64,000 nt of DNA from Rhodoluna lacicola (GCF_000699505.1 NZ_CP007490.1:62001-126000), one strand, 5' to 3'. Counted from the first letter of the stretch, positions 1-9,200 are shown. Notes: generated by a model not told the origin, from the letters alone. A program made the numbers and translations.

Positions 1-28
1 ATTGCGTACCCCCTAAGGATAAGCGAAA

Positions 29-50
29 ACCCCCACCGATAGGCAGGGGT
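29..50 (-). terminator. Terminator of the MFS exporter gene
   Basis: Read on the minus strand, ACCCCTGCC, loop TATC, GGTGGGGGT form a nine-pair stem with two G-U pairs, followed by TTTT. It lies just after the stop codon of the exporter gene and fits a Rho-independent terminator. Confidence 0.7.
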
Positions 51-67
51 CCTCGGATTGCTTGGAA

Positions 68-1735
68 TTAGTGCATGCTGGCCAATTTGGCTTCCTCTTC
101 GGCTTTTGCTGCCACGCCAGACATCTGGCGAAGCGGAACTTCTTTGACGAACCATGTCAGCACGAAACCAACAAAGATGACCGCAGCGGCAGCCGAGAAC
201 ACGGTAACTCCGGCCTCGGTGAAGGCAATCAGAATCGGCTTTGAGATCTCTGGTGAAATGCTCTGCAAGAACGACGAGTCAGTTGCCACCATGTCGGCGA
301 TGCCACCGGGCTGAGTGTTTTTCAAAATCGAGTTTTCAGGCAGGGTCAAAAGTTCTGGCTTGGCCATCAACACCGATTTAATCTGCTCGCCAATCCAAGA
401 GCCCTTATCAGCCAAGGTTGCAAACAGAATCGAAAGGAATACTGCAACACCACCGGTTCCACCCATCTGGCGGAAGAAGGTTGATGAAGAAGTTGCCACA
501 CCAATGTCACGTGCATCAACAGCATTTTGTGCCGCGATGGTTAGTGTCTGCATTAGCTGACCCAAACCAAGACCCATCACAACCATGCCGATTGAGATCT
601 GCCAGATCTCCCAGTCGTACTTCATTTGCGCGAAGTAAACGTATGAGAGGGTCATCATCGCGGTGCCCAGCACCATAAAGATTTTGTATTTACCGGTTCG
701 CCCGGTGATGATTCCGGAACCCATTGATGCGGTCATCATTCCAATGGTCATTGGAATCATTAGCAGGCCAGCCTCGGTAGGCGAAGCACCCTTCACGATT
801 TGCAAGATCAACGGCAGGGTCATCATGCCACCAAACATTCCAACACCAACAATCACACCAATACCGGTGCTCATTGAGAAGGTGCGTGACTTAAATAGCT
901 TGAGCGGCAAGATTGCGTCGTCACCCATTTTGCGTTCGATAAACAGGAACGAAATAATTCCAATCGCTCCGGTCACATACATCGTGATGGCAAGTGAGCT
1001 GTTCCAACCCCAGTCGCGACCTGACTCAGCAACCAGCAACAGTGGCACAACCGCAACGATAATCGCAGCCGAACCAAGCCAGTCAATTTTTGATTTGCGT
1101 GGAGTGTGCGGCACGTGCAAGAACGAAACCACCATCAACATGGCAGCAATTCCAATTGGCAAGTTGATTAGGAAGATCCAGCGCCAGCCTTCAACAAATA
1201 AGAAGGTATCGATGTCGGCAAACAAACCACCGATAAGCGGACCAAGAACTGAGGATGTGCCGAACACCGCCATGAACATGCCCTGGTAACGAGCGCGCTC
1301 TCGTGGCGGCACGATATCGGCAAGGATTGTTAGCGAGAGTGTAAACAAACCACCGGCACCAATTCCTTGGAATGCACGCCAGGCAGCAAGCTCATACATT
1401 GAGTTAGAAAACGCAGCCGTGACAGAGCCGATTACAAAAACCGCGATTGCAAAAATAAACAAACGGCGACGACCAAAAATGTCACCGAGCTTTCCATATA
1501 AAGGAGTGGTCACGGTTGAGGTAATTAGGTAGGCGGTGGTTGCCCAGGCCTGAAGTTCAAGACCCTGCAGGTCATCGGCAATGGTGCGCATTGCGCTACC
1601 AACCACTGATTGGTCAAGTGCCGAGAGAAACATGCCGCTCATCAAGCCGACAAGTACCAACATGATCTGGCGGTGAGTCATCACACCGGTTTTGGCAGAT
1701 TCTTCTGCTGCTGCTTTTCTGTCGGCGCGCGCCAT
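68..1735 (-). CDS. MFS multidrug exporter, DHA2 (EmrB/QacA) family
   Basis: A 555-residue polytopic membrane protein. The length fits the 14-helix DHA2 drug:proton antiporters. Near the N-terminus are the first helix stretch ending ALDQSVVGSAMR and the motif-A loop GKLGDIFGRRR after helix 2. The motif-C-like stretch SVLGPLIGGLFAD marks antiporters. The N-terminus is short and charged, and the C-terminus is cytosolic and Ala/Glu/Lys-rich. It probably expels lipophilic or cationic compounds from the plasma membrane using the proton gradient; the substrate cannot be read from sequence. It is transcribed alone, divergently from the carboxypeptidase gene 50 bp away, and ends at a clear terminator. 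The ATG start is chosen because the hydrophobic core begins soon after it; I see no strong ribosome-binding site. Confidence 0.9.
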   Translation of the reverse strand: MARADRKAAAEESAKTGVMTHRQIMLVLVGLMSGMFLSALDQSVVGSAMRTIADDLQGLELQAWATTAYLITSTVTTPLYGKLGDIFGRRRLFIFAIAVFVIGSVTAAFSNSMYELAAWRAFQGIGAGGLFTLSLTILADIVPPRERARYQGMFMAVFGTSSVLGPLIGGLFADIDTFLFVEGWRWIFLINLPIGIAAMLMVVSFLHVPHTPRKSKIDWLGSAAIIVAVVPLLLVAESGRDWGWNSSLAITMYVTGAIGIISFLFIERKMGDDAILPLKLFKSRTFSMSTGIGVIVGVGMFGGMMTLPLILQIVKGASPTEAGLLMIPMTIGMMTASMGSGIITGRTGKYKIFMVLGTAMMTLSYVYFAQMKYDWEIWQISIGMVVMGLGLGQLMQTLTIAAQNAVDARDIGVATSSSTFFRQMGGTGGVAVFLSILFATLADKGSWIGEQIKSVLMAKPELLTLPENSILKNTQPGGIADMVATDSSFLQSISPEISKPILIAFTEAGVTVFSAAAAVIFVGFVLTWFVKEVPLRQMSGVAAKAEEEAKLASMH

Positions 1736-1773
1736 GGGACTCGATTCGTTCGAATTATTTTTGAGGGGAAAGT

Positions 1774-1779
1774 TAGGCT
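1774..1779 (+). promoter_or_regulatory. -10 box of leaderless promoter (carboxypeptidase)
   Basis: TAGGCT is followed by exactly six bases and then the ATG at 1786. Transcription would begin at or next to the start codon. The same geometry recurs at nine genes in the window. Confidence 0.6.
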
Positions 1780-1785
1780 GGGTCT

Positions 1786-2559
1786 ATGCGTTTCCCGCGA
1801 GAGTTCAAGCCTAAGCCCACAAATTGGAAAGTAGTTCTAACTACTGCAATTGCTCTCGCTGCGCTGTTATTCCCTATTGGTGTGGCCGCTATGCCCGCTG
1901 GCGCCGTGGTTTCAACCGGAGACGTGCCCCGCGGAACCAGCGAAGTTGAGCGCAATACCAGCGATGTGCCGCGTACCTCTTTATACAACACCGATGCCGC
2001 CAGCTCGCTGCAGGTTGTGGTGAATAAGAAGCGTCCCCTGAACCCAATCGATTACCTACCAAAGGGCAAGGTTCAGATTGGTTATGCCTGGGTGGCCAAG
2101 CCTGCGGCCGAGGCCTACGCCAAGTTGAAGGCGGCGGTTAGCGCCAAAAAGCTGGGAACCCTGTGCATCAACAGCGGCTACCGCAGTTTCGCCAGCCAAA
2201 AGATTATCCACGCGGCTAAGGTGGCCCAGCTGGGTAAGGCCGCGGGCGAGCGACTTGCGGCCCGCCCCGGTCACTCGGAACACCAAACCGGTTTGGCCAT
2301 TGACGTCTCAACCACCCAGCTTGGTTGCCGGATTGGCCCTTTTGGTTCCAGCCGAGCCTCAAAGTGGATTGCCCAAAACGCCTGGCAGTACGGATTCATC
2401 GTGCGCTATCCAAGCAATGCCAAAACATCGATAACTGGATACGTCTGGGAACCCTGGCACCTACGTTTTGTTGGCGTTGAACTTGCCACAGATATGAGAT
2501 CTAAGAAGATCACAACCCTTGAAGAATTCTTTGGATTGCCGGCTGCGCCAAGATACTGA
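1786..2559 (+). CDS. D-alanyl-D-alanine carboxypeptidase, VanY/peptidase M15B family
   Basis: A 257-residue exported zinc peptidase that trims the terminal D-Ala of peptidoglycan stem peptides. An N-terminal hydrophobic segment (about residues 15-38) serves as signal or anchor. The catalytic domain starts near residue 90 and carries the VanY signatures: SGYRSFASQ, then RPGHSEHQTGLAIDV (zinc His and Asp), then EPWHLRFVG (catalytic Glu and last zinc His). Residues 45-66 hold a linker with three imperfect copies of a (D/E)V-x-R-x-TS unit. The start is the ATG six bases after a TAGGCT box and the mRNA looks leaderless. It converges with pgm; a shared hairpin lies between them. Confidence 0.9.
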   Translation: MRFPREFKPKPTNWKVVLTTAIALAALLFPIGVAAMPAGAVVSTGDVPRGTSEVERNTSDVPRTSLYNTDAASSLQVVVNKKRPLNPIDYLPKGKVQIGYAWVAKPAAEAYAKLKAAVSAKKLGTLCINSGYRSFASQKIIHAAKVAQLGKAAGERLAARPGHSEHQTGLAIDVSTTQLGCRIGPFGSSRASKWIAQNAWQYGFIVRYPSNAKTSITGYVWEPWHLRFVGVELATDMRSKKITTLEEFFGLPAAPRY

Positions 2560-2604
2560 GCACCCTTAACCGGGTTGGCTAAGCCCATTTTCACGGAGAG
2601 TTAG

Positions 2605-2631
2605 AAAAAACGCTCCTAGCCCGCGTTTTTT
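2605..2631. terminator. Bidirectional terminator between carboxypeptidase and pgm
   Basis: AAAAAACGC, nine-base loop, GCGTTTTTT. The A-tract and T-tract make it usable from both strands, and it lies between two convergent stop codons. Confidence 0.75.
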
Positions 2632-2632
2632 A

Positions 2633-4255
2633 CTAGGCCAGCACGTTGTCTACAAGAAGCTTTGCTTCAGATTGCACAGACTCCAGATGTTGCTGACCTA
2701 GAAAACTCTCCGCATAAATCTTGTAAACATTTTCAGTACCCGATGGCCTAGCGGCGAACCAAGCGTTTTCAGTTTCAACCTTGAGCCCACCAAGGGCTGC
2801 GCCGTTGCCTGGAGCGTGGGTGAGAATTGCGGTGATTTTTTCACCGGCAAGTTCGCTGGCGGTAACCGCATCGGCAGAGAGTTTTCCAAGCTTTGCTTTT
2901 TGCTCAAGGGTTGCCGGTGCATCGATGCGTTCGTAGGCCGGAGCACCAAACTCGGCGGTCAACTCTGCGTAACGCTGAGAAGGTGTCTTGCCGGTTACCG
3001 CGGTGATCTCGGCTGCTAGCAGAGCAAGAATTAATCCGTCTTTATCGGTGCTCCAGGCAGAACCATCAAGTCGCAAGAAAGAAGCACCCGCAGATTCTTC
3101 ACCACCAAAACCAACAGAGCCATCAATCAGACCTGGCACAAACCATTTAAAACCAACCGGCACCTCAATTAATTTGCGGCCAAGTTTTTCAACCACGCGA
3201 TTGATGATGCTTGAAGACACCATGGTTTTACCAACCGCAGCATCGGTACGCCACTGCGGACGATTGCGGTAAAGGTAATCAATGCACACCGCAAGAAAAT
3301 GATTTGGATTCATCAAACCGTGATCACGAGTCACGATGCCATGTCGGTCGGCATCGGCATCGTTGCCGGTAGAAATATCAAACTTGTTGCGGTCTTCAAT
3401 CAGTGAAGCCATTGCAAAAGGCGACGAGCAATCCATGCGAATTTTTTCATCCCAGTCCAGGGTCATGAAACCAAATTGAAAATCAACCGCAGGATTTACC
3501 ACGGTGAGGTTCAAGTTATATTCCTCACCAATTGCGCCCCAGTAATCAACCGATGCACCGCCCATAGGGTCAGCACCAATTGACACGTTGCTGTCGCGAA
3601 TGGCATCAAGGTTTAGAACATCGCCGAGCTGTGAAATGTAGTTCTCACGGAAGTGAAACTTGGTTGGCTTTGGCGCCGAACGCTTTACCCCTCGCATTCC
3701 GCCAAGAATAATTTCGTTGGCGCGGGCGGCAATCCAATTGGTGGCATCGCTGTCGGCGGGTCCGCCGTGTGGAGGGTTGTATTTGAATCCGCCATCGGTG
3801 GGTGGATTGTGACTTGGGGTGATCACCAGCCCATCGGCCAAGTGTGAATCGCCGGCCGGCTTGCCCTCATTGTGATTGATGATGGCCACCGATACCGATG
3901 GCGTTGGCACATAGCGGCCCTCGGCATCAACCATGGTGATTACATCGTTTCCGGAAAGAACCTCAAGAGCGGTTTGCTCGGCCGGTCCGCTCAACGCGTG
4001 GGTATCTTTACCCACGTAGATTGGCCCGTGAATATTTTGAGCGCGACGGTATTCCACGATGGCCTGGGTTATGGCGGCAATGTGATCCTCGTTGAACGAG
4101 CCGTTCAGACTGGTGCCACGGTGACCCGATGTTCCAAAAGCCACCTTTTGTTCCGCGGTCGTGACATCGGGGTGGATTTCAAAATAGGCCGCAAGCAGCT
4201 TCTCAATGTTGACTAAGTCAGATTGTTGGGCTTTTTTGCCGGCTCGCTCGCTCAT
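2633..4255 (-). CDS. pgm: Phosphoglucomutase, alpha-D-glucose-specific
   Basis: A 540-residue cytosolic enzyme that interconverts glucose-1-phosphate and glucose-6-phosphate, linking glycolysis with glycogen and cell-wall sugar synthesis. The alpha-PGM signatures appear in order. TSGHRGTSL is near residue 42. The active-site loop [12 protein letters not shown] holds the Ser that carries the phosphate. The Mg-binding loop is NDADADRHG. The sugar-binding loop is GGEESAG. The C-terminal phosphate-binding loop is [12 protein letters not shown]. The length matches the roughly 545-residue bacterial Pgm subfamily. It is a single gene, divergent from pheA with 28 bp between start codons. Confidence 0.95.
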   Translation of the reverse strand: MSERAGKKAQQSDLVNIEKLLAAYFEIHPDVTTAEQKVAFGTSGHRGTSLNGSFNEDHIAAITQAIVEYRRAQNIHGPIYVGKDTHALSGPAEQTALEVLSGNDVITMVDAEGRYVPTPSVSVAIINHNEGKPAGDSHLADGLVITPSHNPPTDGGFKYNPPHGGPADSDATNWIAARANEIILGGMRGVKRSAPKPTKFHFRENYISQLGDVLNLDAIRDSNVSIGADPMGGASVDYWGAIGEEYNLNLTVVNPAVDFQFGFMTLDWDEKIRMDCSSPFAMASLIEDRNKFDISTGNDADADRHGIVTRDHGLMNPNHFLAVCIDYLYRNRPQWRTDAAVGKTMVSSSIINRVVEKLGRKLIEVPVGFKWFVPGLIDGSVGFGGEESAGASFLRLDGSAWSTDKDGLILALLAAEITAVTGKTPSQRYAELTAEFGAPAYERIDAPATLEQKAKLGKLSADAVTASELAGEKITAILTHAPGNGAALGGLKVETENAWFAARPSGTENVYKIYAESFLGQQHLESVQSEAKLLVDNVLA

Positions 4256-4271
4256 AGACCTATTTTGCTCG

Positions 4272-4277
4272 TAACCT
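4272..4277 (+). promoter_or_regulatory. -10 box of leaderless promoter (pheA)
   Basis: TAACCT, six bases, then the ATG at 4284. This matches the leaderless pattern seen at several core genes here. Confidence 0.6.
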
Positions 4278-4283
4278 TGACCT

Positions 4284-5237
4284 ATGTCATCTGCATCTCG
4301 TAACGGTTCTACAAAGAAGACCTACTCGTTCCTTGGCCCAATCGGCACCTTCACCGAGCTTGCTCTGGCCCAGGTAGCCGAGGCCAAGGGTGCCATCGCG
4401 CACCCGGTTAGCCACGTGCAGGATGCGATTGATGACGTGATTGCCGGCCGTGCGTTTCGCGCGATTATTCCGGTAGAGAATTCGGTTGAGGGTGGAGTCA
4501 CCGCAACCAGTGATGCGCTGGCGGCCAACCCAAACATTCGCATCTACGGCGAGTACCTGGTGCCAGTGAAATTTGATTTAGTTGCGCGCCCCGGGGTTGC
4601 GCTAACTGATGTTCGCGTTGTGGCCACTCACCCGGTTGCTTACGCGCAGACCCGCGCTTGGTTGAGTGCCAATATAAAGAAGCACACTTACCTGCAGTCA
4701 ACCTCAACCGCTGCCGCTGCCGCAGATCTTCTAGACACCGATGGTGATCACTCGATTGCCGACGCAGCGGTTGCTGCATCAACCATCACCAAGCACTACA
4801 AGCTAAAGGTGTTGGCAAAAAATATTGGTGACAACAAAAACGCACAAACCCGTTTCTTGCAAATTGGTTTAGCAAAGGGTGCCGCGCCAAAGGCCACTGG
4901 TAAAGATAAGACATCGGTAATTGTTGAATTGCCGAATGATCGCCCCGGTGCACTGCTAGAAATGTTGGAGCAGTTTGCTGCCCGCGGAGTTAACCTTTCA
5001 CGAATTGAGTCACGTCCGATTGGTGACCAGCTTGGTCGCTACCGTTTCAACATCGATATTGAAGGCCACGTTGAAGACGCCGCGGTGGCAGAGGCGCTAA
5101 AGGGATTGCACCGCTTTAGTCCAAAAGTTATTTTCCTAGGTTCTTATCCACGCGCAGATAAAAAGAAGTCCGTGCATCAGGGCAACAACACAAACGCCGC
5201 GTTCGCCGCGGCCGAAAAGTGGATCGCGAAACTTTAG
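4284..5237 (+). CDS. pheA: Prephenate dehydratase
   Basis: A 317-residue monofunctional enzyme that converts prephenate to phenylpyruvate in phenylalanine synthesis. The PDT domain begins at [13 protein letters not shown] (about residue 12) and includes [11 protein letters not shown] and, near its end, the catalytic TRFLQIG. An ACT domain follows (about residues 210-285) with RPGALLEML and [13 protein letters not shown], the usual site of phenylalanine feedback. There is no chorismate mutase domain, as expected for Actinobacteria. A basic tail (about residues 286-317) runs past the ACT domain. The stop codon overlaps that of the convergent lipid kinase gene by 3 nt. Confidence 0.95.
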   Translation: MSSASRNGSTKKTYSFLGPIGTFTELALAQVAEAKGAIAHPVSHVQDAIDDVIAGRAFRAIIPVENSVEGGVTATSDALAANPNIRIYGEYLVPVKFDLVARPGVALTDVRVVATHPVAYAQTRAWLSANIKKHTYLQSTSTAAAAADLLDTDGDHSIADAAVAASTITKHYKLKVLAKNIGDNKNAQTRFLQIGLAKGAAPKATGKDKTSVIVELPNDRPGALLEMLEQFAARGVNLSRIESRPIGDQLGRYRFNIDIEGHVEDAAVAEALKGLHRFSPKVIFLGSYPRADKKKSVHQGNNTNAAFAAAEKWIAKL

Positions 5238-6211
5238 ACGCGAACTGTAATTGCCTTCGGCACCACCACGAATTCAACTTCGCTAACCATGCCAAGCACA
5301 TCACCATCTAACTGCAGGTGAACTGGTCGTTCCGGCTGCACGCGAATTCTGGCACCGGCAAGGTTTTCTATCGTTTTCACGTTTGCGGTGGCATCCATAA
5401 GTTGGCGGCCAAATTTATTTGGGCGAATGTTTTGATTGGCAAAACCAACCCGGCCCCAAAAATCAATCCAGTTCCAAAATCTGCGCGGACCAATAAATGC
5501 AAGGTCAAGTAAGCCGTCGTCCAGTCTGGCATCAGGCATTAGCGAAAGGTTTCCGGGTAACCAGCCGGCGTTGCCAATCAAAAGGGAAACCAGTTTTAGT
5601 TTTCGCGGTTCGCGATTATCAACGGTCACGTGCATGCGCTCAAACAAAGTTGGAATCGATCTGATTCCACCCTCAAAGTAGGCAACCCAACCAATTGCCT
5701 TTTTTAGTTTTGGATTGGTGTTTTGCATGATCTTGGCATCAAGACCCATGCCACCCATGACTGAAAAGTAGAACTCGGCCCGTTCACCGTCTGGGCGAAT
5801 AGCCTTTGCCAAACCAAGATCAATTTCGTGACGGTTCCCCAGCAGTCCGCGCTTGACCGCAACGTTGATATTGCTTAGCTCCAACTTTAGGTTTCTGGCA
5901 AGTGCATTGCCGGTGCCGATTGGAATAATGCCAATGGTGACCCCGGTGATTTCTTCGCGGGCCAGGGCATCAAGCACTGATCGCACGGTTCCATCGCCGC
6001 CGGCAATAAGTAGGTGGGTGGCATTTTGAGCAACTGCGCGAAGGGCCTGTTGGCCGCCGGTTTCATCGGGGTTAGTGGGTAGCCACAGTGTGGGCTCCCA
6101 GCTCAGCGATGACAGGGTGAGGCTTACCGCGGCGTCAAGTTTTTTGCGGTCGATCCGGCCCGGAAAGTAGATGATGGCGGCTCGTTTGTGCTTGCCCCCG
6201 GTTGTGCTCAT
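5234..6211 (-). CDS. Diacylglycerol/lipid kinase family protein (DagK/YegS-like)
   Basis: A 325-residue kinase of the DAGK catalytic-domain family, which uses ATP to phosphorylate a lipid alcohol at the membrane. The nucleotide-binding motif GGDGTVRSVLDAL lies near residue 74, and the second family motif IPIGTGNALARNL lies near residue 105. The C-terminal beta-domain includes SLMPDARLDDGLLDLAFIG. Length and motif order are normal for the family; whether the substrate is diacylglycerol or another lipid is not visible. The start is an ATG six bases downstream of a TAGTCT box on the minus strand, so the mRNA appears leaderless. Confidence 0.9.
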   Translation of the reverse strand: MSTTGGKHKRAAIIYFPGRIDRKKLDAAVSLTLSSLSWEPTLWLPTNPDETGGQQALRAVAQNATHLLIAGGDGTVRSVLDALAREEITGVTIGIIPIGTGNALARNLKLELSNINVAVKRGLLGNRHEIDLGLAKAIRPDGERAEFYFSVMGGMGLDAKIMQNTNPKLKKAIGWVAYFEGGIRSIPTLFERMHVTVDNREPRKLKLVSLLIGNAGWLPGNLSLMPDARLDDGLLDLAFIGPRRFWNWIDFWGRVGFANQNIRPNKFGRQLMDATANVKTIENLAGARIRVQPERPVHLQLDGDVLGMVSEVEFVVVPKAITVRV

Positions 6212-6217
6212 GAGCCC

Positions 6218-6223
6218 AGACTA
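6218..6223 (-). promoter_or_regulatory. -10 box of leaderless promoter (lipid kinase)
   Basis: On the minus strand TAGTCT is followed by six bases and the ATG at 6211. Confidence 0.6.
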
Positions 6224-6273
6224 ACCGCGACCCCGATAATTGGCGAGGCCCGGGTTTTCCACAGAATTGAATC

Positions 6274-6301
6274 TTGACTCGTGGTACCAGATTGGTACCA
6301 T
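6274..6301 (+). promoter_or_regulatory. Toxin-antitoxin promoter with paired palindromic operator
   Basis: TTGACT (6274-6279), a 16 bp spacer and TACCAT (6296-6301) form a promoter; six bases later comes the ATG at 6308. Two copies of the self-complementary octamer TGGTACCA (6282-6289 and 6293-6300) lie 11 bp apart, one helical turn, inside the spacer and over the -10 box. This suits binding of two ribbon-helix-helix antitoxin dimers and autorepression. Confidence 0.65.
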
Positions 6302-6307
6302 TACGGT

Positions 6308-6514
6308 ATGGCTATGACACTTAGATTGACTGAAGAGCAGGACGCAAAGTTAACCGAATATGCCGAGCGGGCCGGACTATCAAAGCAGCGCGCTATCGAG
6401 GTTTTGATTGAGACTGCCGACTACCAGGCGGACCGCGAGGCTCGCTTGAAGCAGATTTTTGACAAGGTGATGACAAGAGATGCCAGGCTCATGGAGCGCT
6501 TGGCAGATGCCTAA
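6308..6514 (+). CDS. Ribbon-helix-helix antitoxin of Fic/Doc pair
   Basis: A 68-residue protein starting MAMTLRLTEEQDAKL. The N-terminal beta strand followed by two helices (AERAGLSKQRAIEVLIETA) has the look of a CopG/ribbon-helix-helix DNA-binding domain. The acidic and helical C-terminus (about residues 45-68) probably wraps the toxin. The ATG at 6308 is preferred over an upstream in-frame GTG at 6281 because the latter lies inside the promoter. The stop codon overlaps the toxin start (TAATG), so translation is coupled. Expected role: neutralise the following toxin and repress the shared promoter. Confidence 0.8.
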   Translation: MAMTLRLTEEQDAKLTEYAERAGLSKQRAIEVLIETADYQADREARLKQIFDKVMTRDARLMERLADA

Positions 6515-6885
6515 TGGACTTCCTCACTTTAGAGGATGCGCTCTTTCAGATTGCGCTCTTGGGTTTTTATGTAAAAGATCCTGGGCTACTGGATAGTGCC
6601 CTGAGCCGCCCGAAAACGAGTGTTTTTGGTGAGTTTGCTTACCCATCGGTTGAAACCATGGCAGCGGCTATGCACCAATCTCTAGTCAAGAATCACCCTC
6701 TTGTTGACGGCAATAAGCGCACTTCCTGGATGCTGCTAAACACTTTTCTTGAACTCAACGGGTACGAGTTGGTCATGACTGACGACGAAGGCATGGACTT
6801 TACGCTTGGTGTGGCCGAGAGTCGGTACGACCTAGAGGCGTCCGCAAAAATCATCAAAGCACACCTGATCCCAGCCGGCGAATAG
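6514..6885 (+). CDS. Fic/Doc-family toxin (death-on-curing)
   Basis: A 123-residue protein of Doc size with the Fic-fold signature HPLVDGNKRTSW at about residues 68-79. This equals the HxFx(D/N)(A/G)NKR motif with Leu in place of Phe. Doc toxins phosphorylate EF-Tu and arrest translation, while classic Fic proteins AMPylate. The Gly before NKR is closer to Fic, while the short length and the RHH partner are typical of Doc, so the reaction is uncertain. It is coupled to the antitoxin by a one-base overlap and inserted between two core genes (lipid kinase and serS). Confidence 0.85.
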   Translation: MDFLTLEDALFQIALLGFYVKDPGLLDSALSRPKTSVFGEFAYPSVETMAAAMHQSLVKNHPLVDGNKRTSWMLLNTFLELNGYELVMTDDEGMDFTLGVAESRYDLEASAKIIKAHLIPAGE

Positions 6886-6907
6886 GCCCAAGCCATAGTT
6901 GGCAAGG

Positions 6908-6913
6908 TAACCT
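6908..6913 (+). promoter_or_regulatory. -10 box of leaderless promoter (serS)
   Basis: TAACCT, six bases, then the GTG at 6920. It is identical to the box in front of pheA. Confidence 0.55.
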
Positions 6914-6919
6914 AGAGGG

Positions 6920-8194
6920 GTGATTGACCCAAACCTGCTCCGTGAAAACCCAGACGCCATCAAGGCCAGCCAGCGCGCTCGTGGAAACGATGAATCGCTA
7001 GTAGACCAGGCCGTTGCTGCCGACGCCGCTTGGCGCAAGGCCCTGCAGGAATTTGAGTCACTGCGTGCCGAGCAGAATGCAGCTGCCAAGGCAGTGGGAA
7101 CAGCCAGTAAAGAGGAACGACCAGCGCTAATTGCTGCCGGTCAGGTAATGGCCGAAAAGGTAAAGGCCGCCAACGAGATTGCCGATGCAGCCCAGAAGCA
7201 CCTTGACCAGATCATCTGGAAAATAGAGAACGTTGTCATTGATGGAGTACCTGCCGGTGGTGAAGAAAACTTCACCGTAGTTAAAGAGGTAGGCACCAAG
7301 CCAAAGTTTGATTTTGAGGCCCAGGATCACGTGGCCCTTGGTGAATCACTAGACATTATTGATATTGAGCGCGGCACCAAGATCGCCGGATCACGCTTTT
7401 ACTTCTTGAAGGGCTGGGGTGCACGCCTAGAACTGGCCCTGATGAACATGGCGCTTGACTACGCCAGCAAAAATGATTTCACCGCGCTGATTACACCAAC
7501 CTTGGTGCGTCCAGAGGTGATGGCCGGCACCGGGTTCCTAGGTGAGCACGCAGATGAGATTTACTACCTACCGGCAGATGATCTTTACCTGACAGGAACT
7601 TCAGAGGTTGCGCTCGCCGGATATCACCGCGACGAAATCATTGATCTTTCAAATGGACCACTGCGTTACGCCGGTTGGTCAACCTGTTACCGCCGCGAGG
7701 CTGGCAGCGCTGGCCGAGACACCCGCGGAATTCTGCGCGTGCACCAGTTCAACAAGCTTGAAATGTTCTCTTACATTGATCCTGCCGATTCAGAAGCAGA
7801 GCACGCAAAGTTGCTTGCGTTCCAAGAGGCAATGCTGCAGGCCTGCGAACTTCCTTACCGAGTGATTGACACCGCAGCCGGTGACCTTGGTTCATCTGCA
7901 GCGCGCAAGTTTGATGCCGAAGCCTGGGTGCCAACCCAAGAGACTTACCGCGAACTCACTTCAACTTCTAACTGCACCACCTATCAGGCACGCCGCTTGA
8001 ACGTTCGCTTTAGAAATGCAGATGGTAAGACTCAAACCGCGGCAACCCTAAACGGAACACTTGCCACCACCCGATGGTTGGTTGCGATTCTTGAAAACCA
8101 CCAGCAGGCTGATGGTTCGGTAAAGATTCCTGCGGCTCTGCGCCCGTACCTTGGTGGCCAGGAATTCATTACTGCGCCAAAGTCACGCGCCTAA
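6920..8194 (+). CDS. serS: Seryl-tRNA synthetase
   Basis: A 424-residue class II aminoacyl-tRNA synthetase that charges tRNA-Ser (and tRNA-Sec where present). It begins [15 protein letters not shown], the usual SerRS opening, followed by the long antiparallel coiled-coil arm (about residues 28-105) that grips the long variable arm of tRNA-Ser. The class II core follows, with the motif 2 region [20 protein letters not shown] and motif 3 [18 protein letters not shown]. The start is a GTG, without an SD, six bases after a -10 box. The HAD phosphatase gene follows 9 bp later and is probably co-transcribed. A tRNA-Ser gene lies about 900 bp downstream. Confidence 0.97.
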   Translation: MIDPNLLRENPDAIKASQRARGNDESLVDQAVAADAAWRKALQEFESLRAEQNAAAKAVGTASKEERPALIAAGQVMAEKVKAANEIADAAQKHLDQIIWKIENVVIDGVPAGGEENFTVVKEVGTKPKFDFEAQDHVALGESLDIIDIERGTKIAGSRFYFLKGWGARLELALMNMALDYASKNDFTALITPTLVRPEVMAGTGFLGEHADEIYYLPADDLYLTGTSEVALAGYHRDEIIDLSNGPLRYAGWSTCYRREAGSAGRDTRGILRVHQFNKLEMFSYIDPADSEAEHAKLLAFQEAMLQACELPYRVIDTAAGDLGSSAARKFDAEAWVPTQETYRELTSTSNCTTYQARRLNVRFRNADGKTQTAATLNGTLATTRWLVAILENHQQADGSVKIPAALRPYLGGQEFITAPKSRA

Positions 8195-8203
8195 GAAAAA
8201 CTT

Positions 8204-9046
8204 ATGACAATTGCAACCGGAGATGACCGCTGGCTCATTGCCATAGATATTGACGGCACACTTGTCACCGATGATGGTTTTCTCTCTGAACAAGTAACCG
8301 CAGAAGTAGCGCGCGTGCGCTCACTGGGTCACGAAATTATTGTTGCTACTGGCCGCAGCGCCGCCAATGCTTTTCCGGTGATCAAAGATATTGGAATTCA
8401 AACTGGGTACGCGGTTTGCTCAAACGGTGCGGTAACAATTGAATTACACGAATCTCACGAGCGCGGATTCAAGCCGCACGAGGTAATCACTTTTGATCCT
8501 GCCCCGGTACTTGGCGAACTTATCAAGGCCTTGCCAAACGCTCACTTTGCGGTTGAAGATGTTGATGGCACCTACCGATTCCACCGCGAGTTCCCTGCCT
8601 ACGCGCTTGGTGATCTGAACCGTGAGACTCCGCTTGAAGAACTAACCTCACACCCGGTTAGCCGAGTTGTGGTTCTTTCTCCTGAGCACGACGCCGAAGA
8701 ATTTGGCAACATGATTGACCGCCTTGGTTTGCACTCGGTTACCTATGCAATTGGCTACACCGCATGGTTGGACATTGCGCCAAGTGGAGTCAGCAAGGCT
8801 TCGGCACTTGAAAAGCAGCGCGCTGTACTTGGCATTAAGCCTTCGCAGGTAATCACCATCGGTGATGGTCGAAACGATATTCAGATGTTTGAGTGGGCAC
8901 GTGAGCTAGGCGGATACGCATTTGCAATGGGTCAGGCTCCAGAAGAAGTCAAAGAAGCTGCCACCGCGGTAACCGCTGCGGTAGAAGATCACGGTGTTGC
9001 CCAGGTGCTTGCCGGCTTTGAAGGCATCGTTTACACGCTCAAGTAA
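8204..9046 (+). CDS. HAD-superfamily hydrolase, Cof/IIB type
   Basis: A 280-residue cytosolic phosphatase-like protein. Motif I is IDIDGTLV (nucleophile and acid/base Asp near residues 15-17), motif II is the Thr in VATGRS, and motif IV is ITIGDGRNDIQMF. An alpha/beta cap domain lies between motifs II and III, as in the Cof/YidA group that dephosphorylates sugar phosphates and cofactors. The conserved Lys of motif III is probably in SGVSKASAL. It lies 9 bp after serS, so it is likely the second gene of that transcript. The substrate is unknown. Confidence 0.88.
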   Translation: MTIATGDDRWLIAIDIDGTLVTDDGFLSEQVTAEVARVRSLGHEIIVATGRSAANAFPVIKDIGIQTGYAVCSNGAVTIELHESHERGFKPHEVITFDPAPVLGELIKALPNAHFAVEDVDGTYRFHREFPAYALGDLNRETPLEELTSHPVSRVVVLSPEHDAEEFGNMIDRLGLHSVTYAIGYTAWLDIAPSGVSKASALEKQRAVLGIKPSQVITIGDGRNDIQMFEWARELGGYAFAMGQAPEEVKEAATAVTAAVEDHGVAQVLAGFEGIVYTLK

Positions 9047-9072
9047 GCAGATCAGTGGCTCTTGGCCTCGGG

Positions 9073-9101
9073 TGGCAATGCCGGCCAGTCTCGGGTAAAG
9101 T
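9073..9101 (+). promoter_or_regulatory. Promoter of tRNA-Ser
   Basis: TGGCAA (9073-9078), a 17 bp spacer and TAAAGT (9096-9101) end 10 bp before the first tRNA base. Confidence 0.5.
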
Positions 9102-9111
9102 AGTCGGGTAC

Positions 9112-9200
9112 GGAAGCGTGCCGGAGCGGCCGAACGGAACAGTCTTGAAAACTGTCGTCGTTAATAGCGACCGTGGGTTCAAATCCCACCGCTTCCTCCA
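9112..9200 (+). tRNA. tRNA-Ser (anticodon TGA)
   Basis: An 89-base tRNA with acceptor stem GGAAGCG paired to CGCTTCC, anticodon stem ACAGT/ACTGT and loop CTTGAAA (9144-9150), anticodon TGA at 9146-9148. It has a long variable arm (CGTCGTTAATAGCGACC region), as type II serine tRNAs do, and the T-arm GTGGGTTCAAATCCCAC. The CCA end (9198-9200) is encoded, after T in the discriminator position, where serine tRNAs more often have G. Confidence 0.95.

Noticed and set aside
1-20. Start region of a gene to the left of the window on the minus strand
   Set aside because: CTTAGGGGG resembles the leaders near 47 and 50 kb, but the start codon would lie outside the window.
663-1289. Long open frame on the plus strand opposite the MFS exporter gene
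   Set aside because: It is the antisense shadow of a clear membrane transporter and has no family features or ribosome-binding site.
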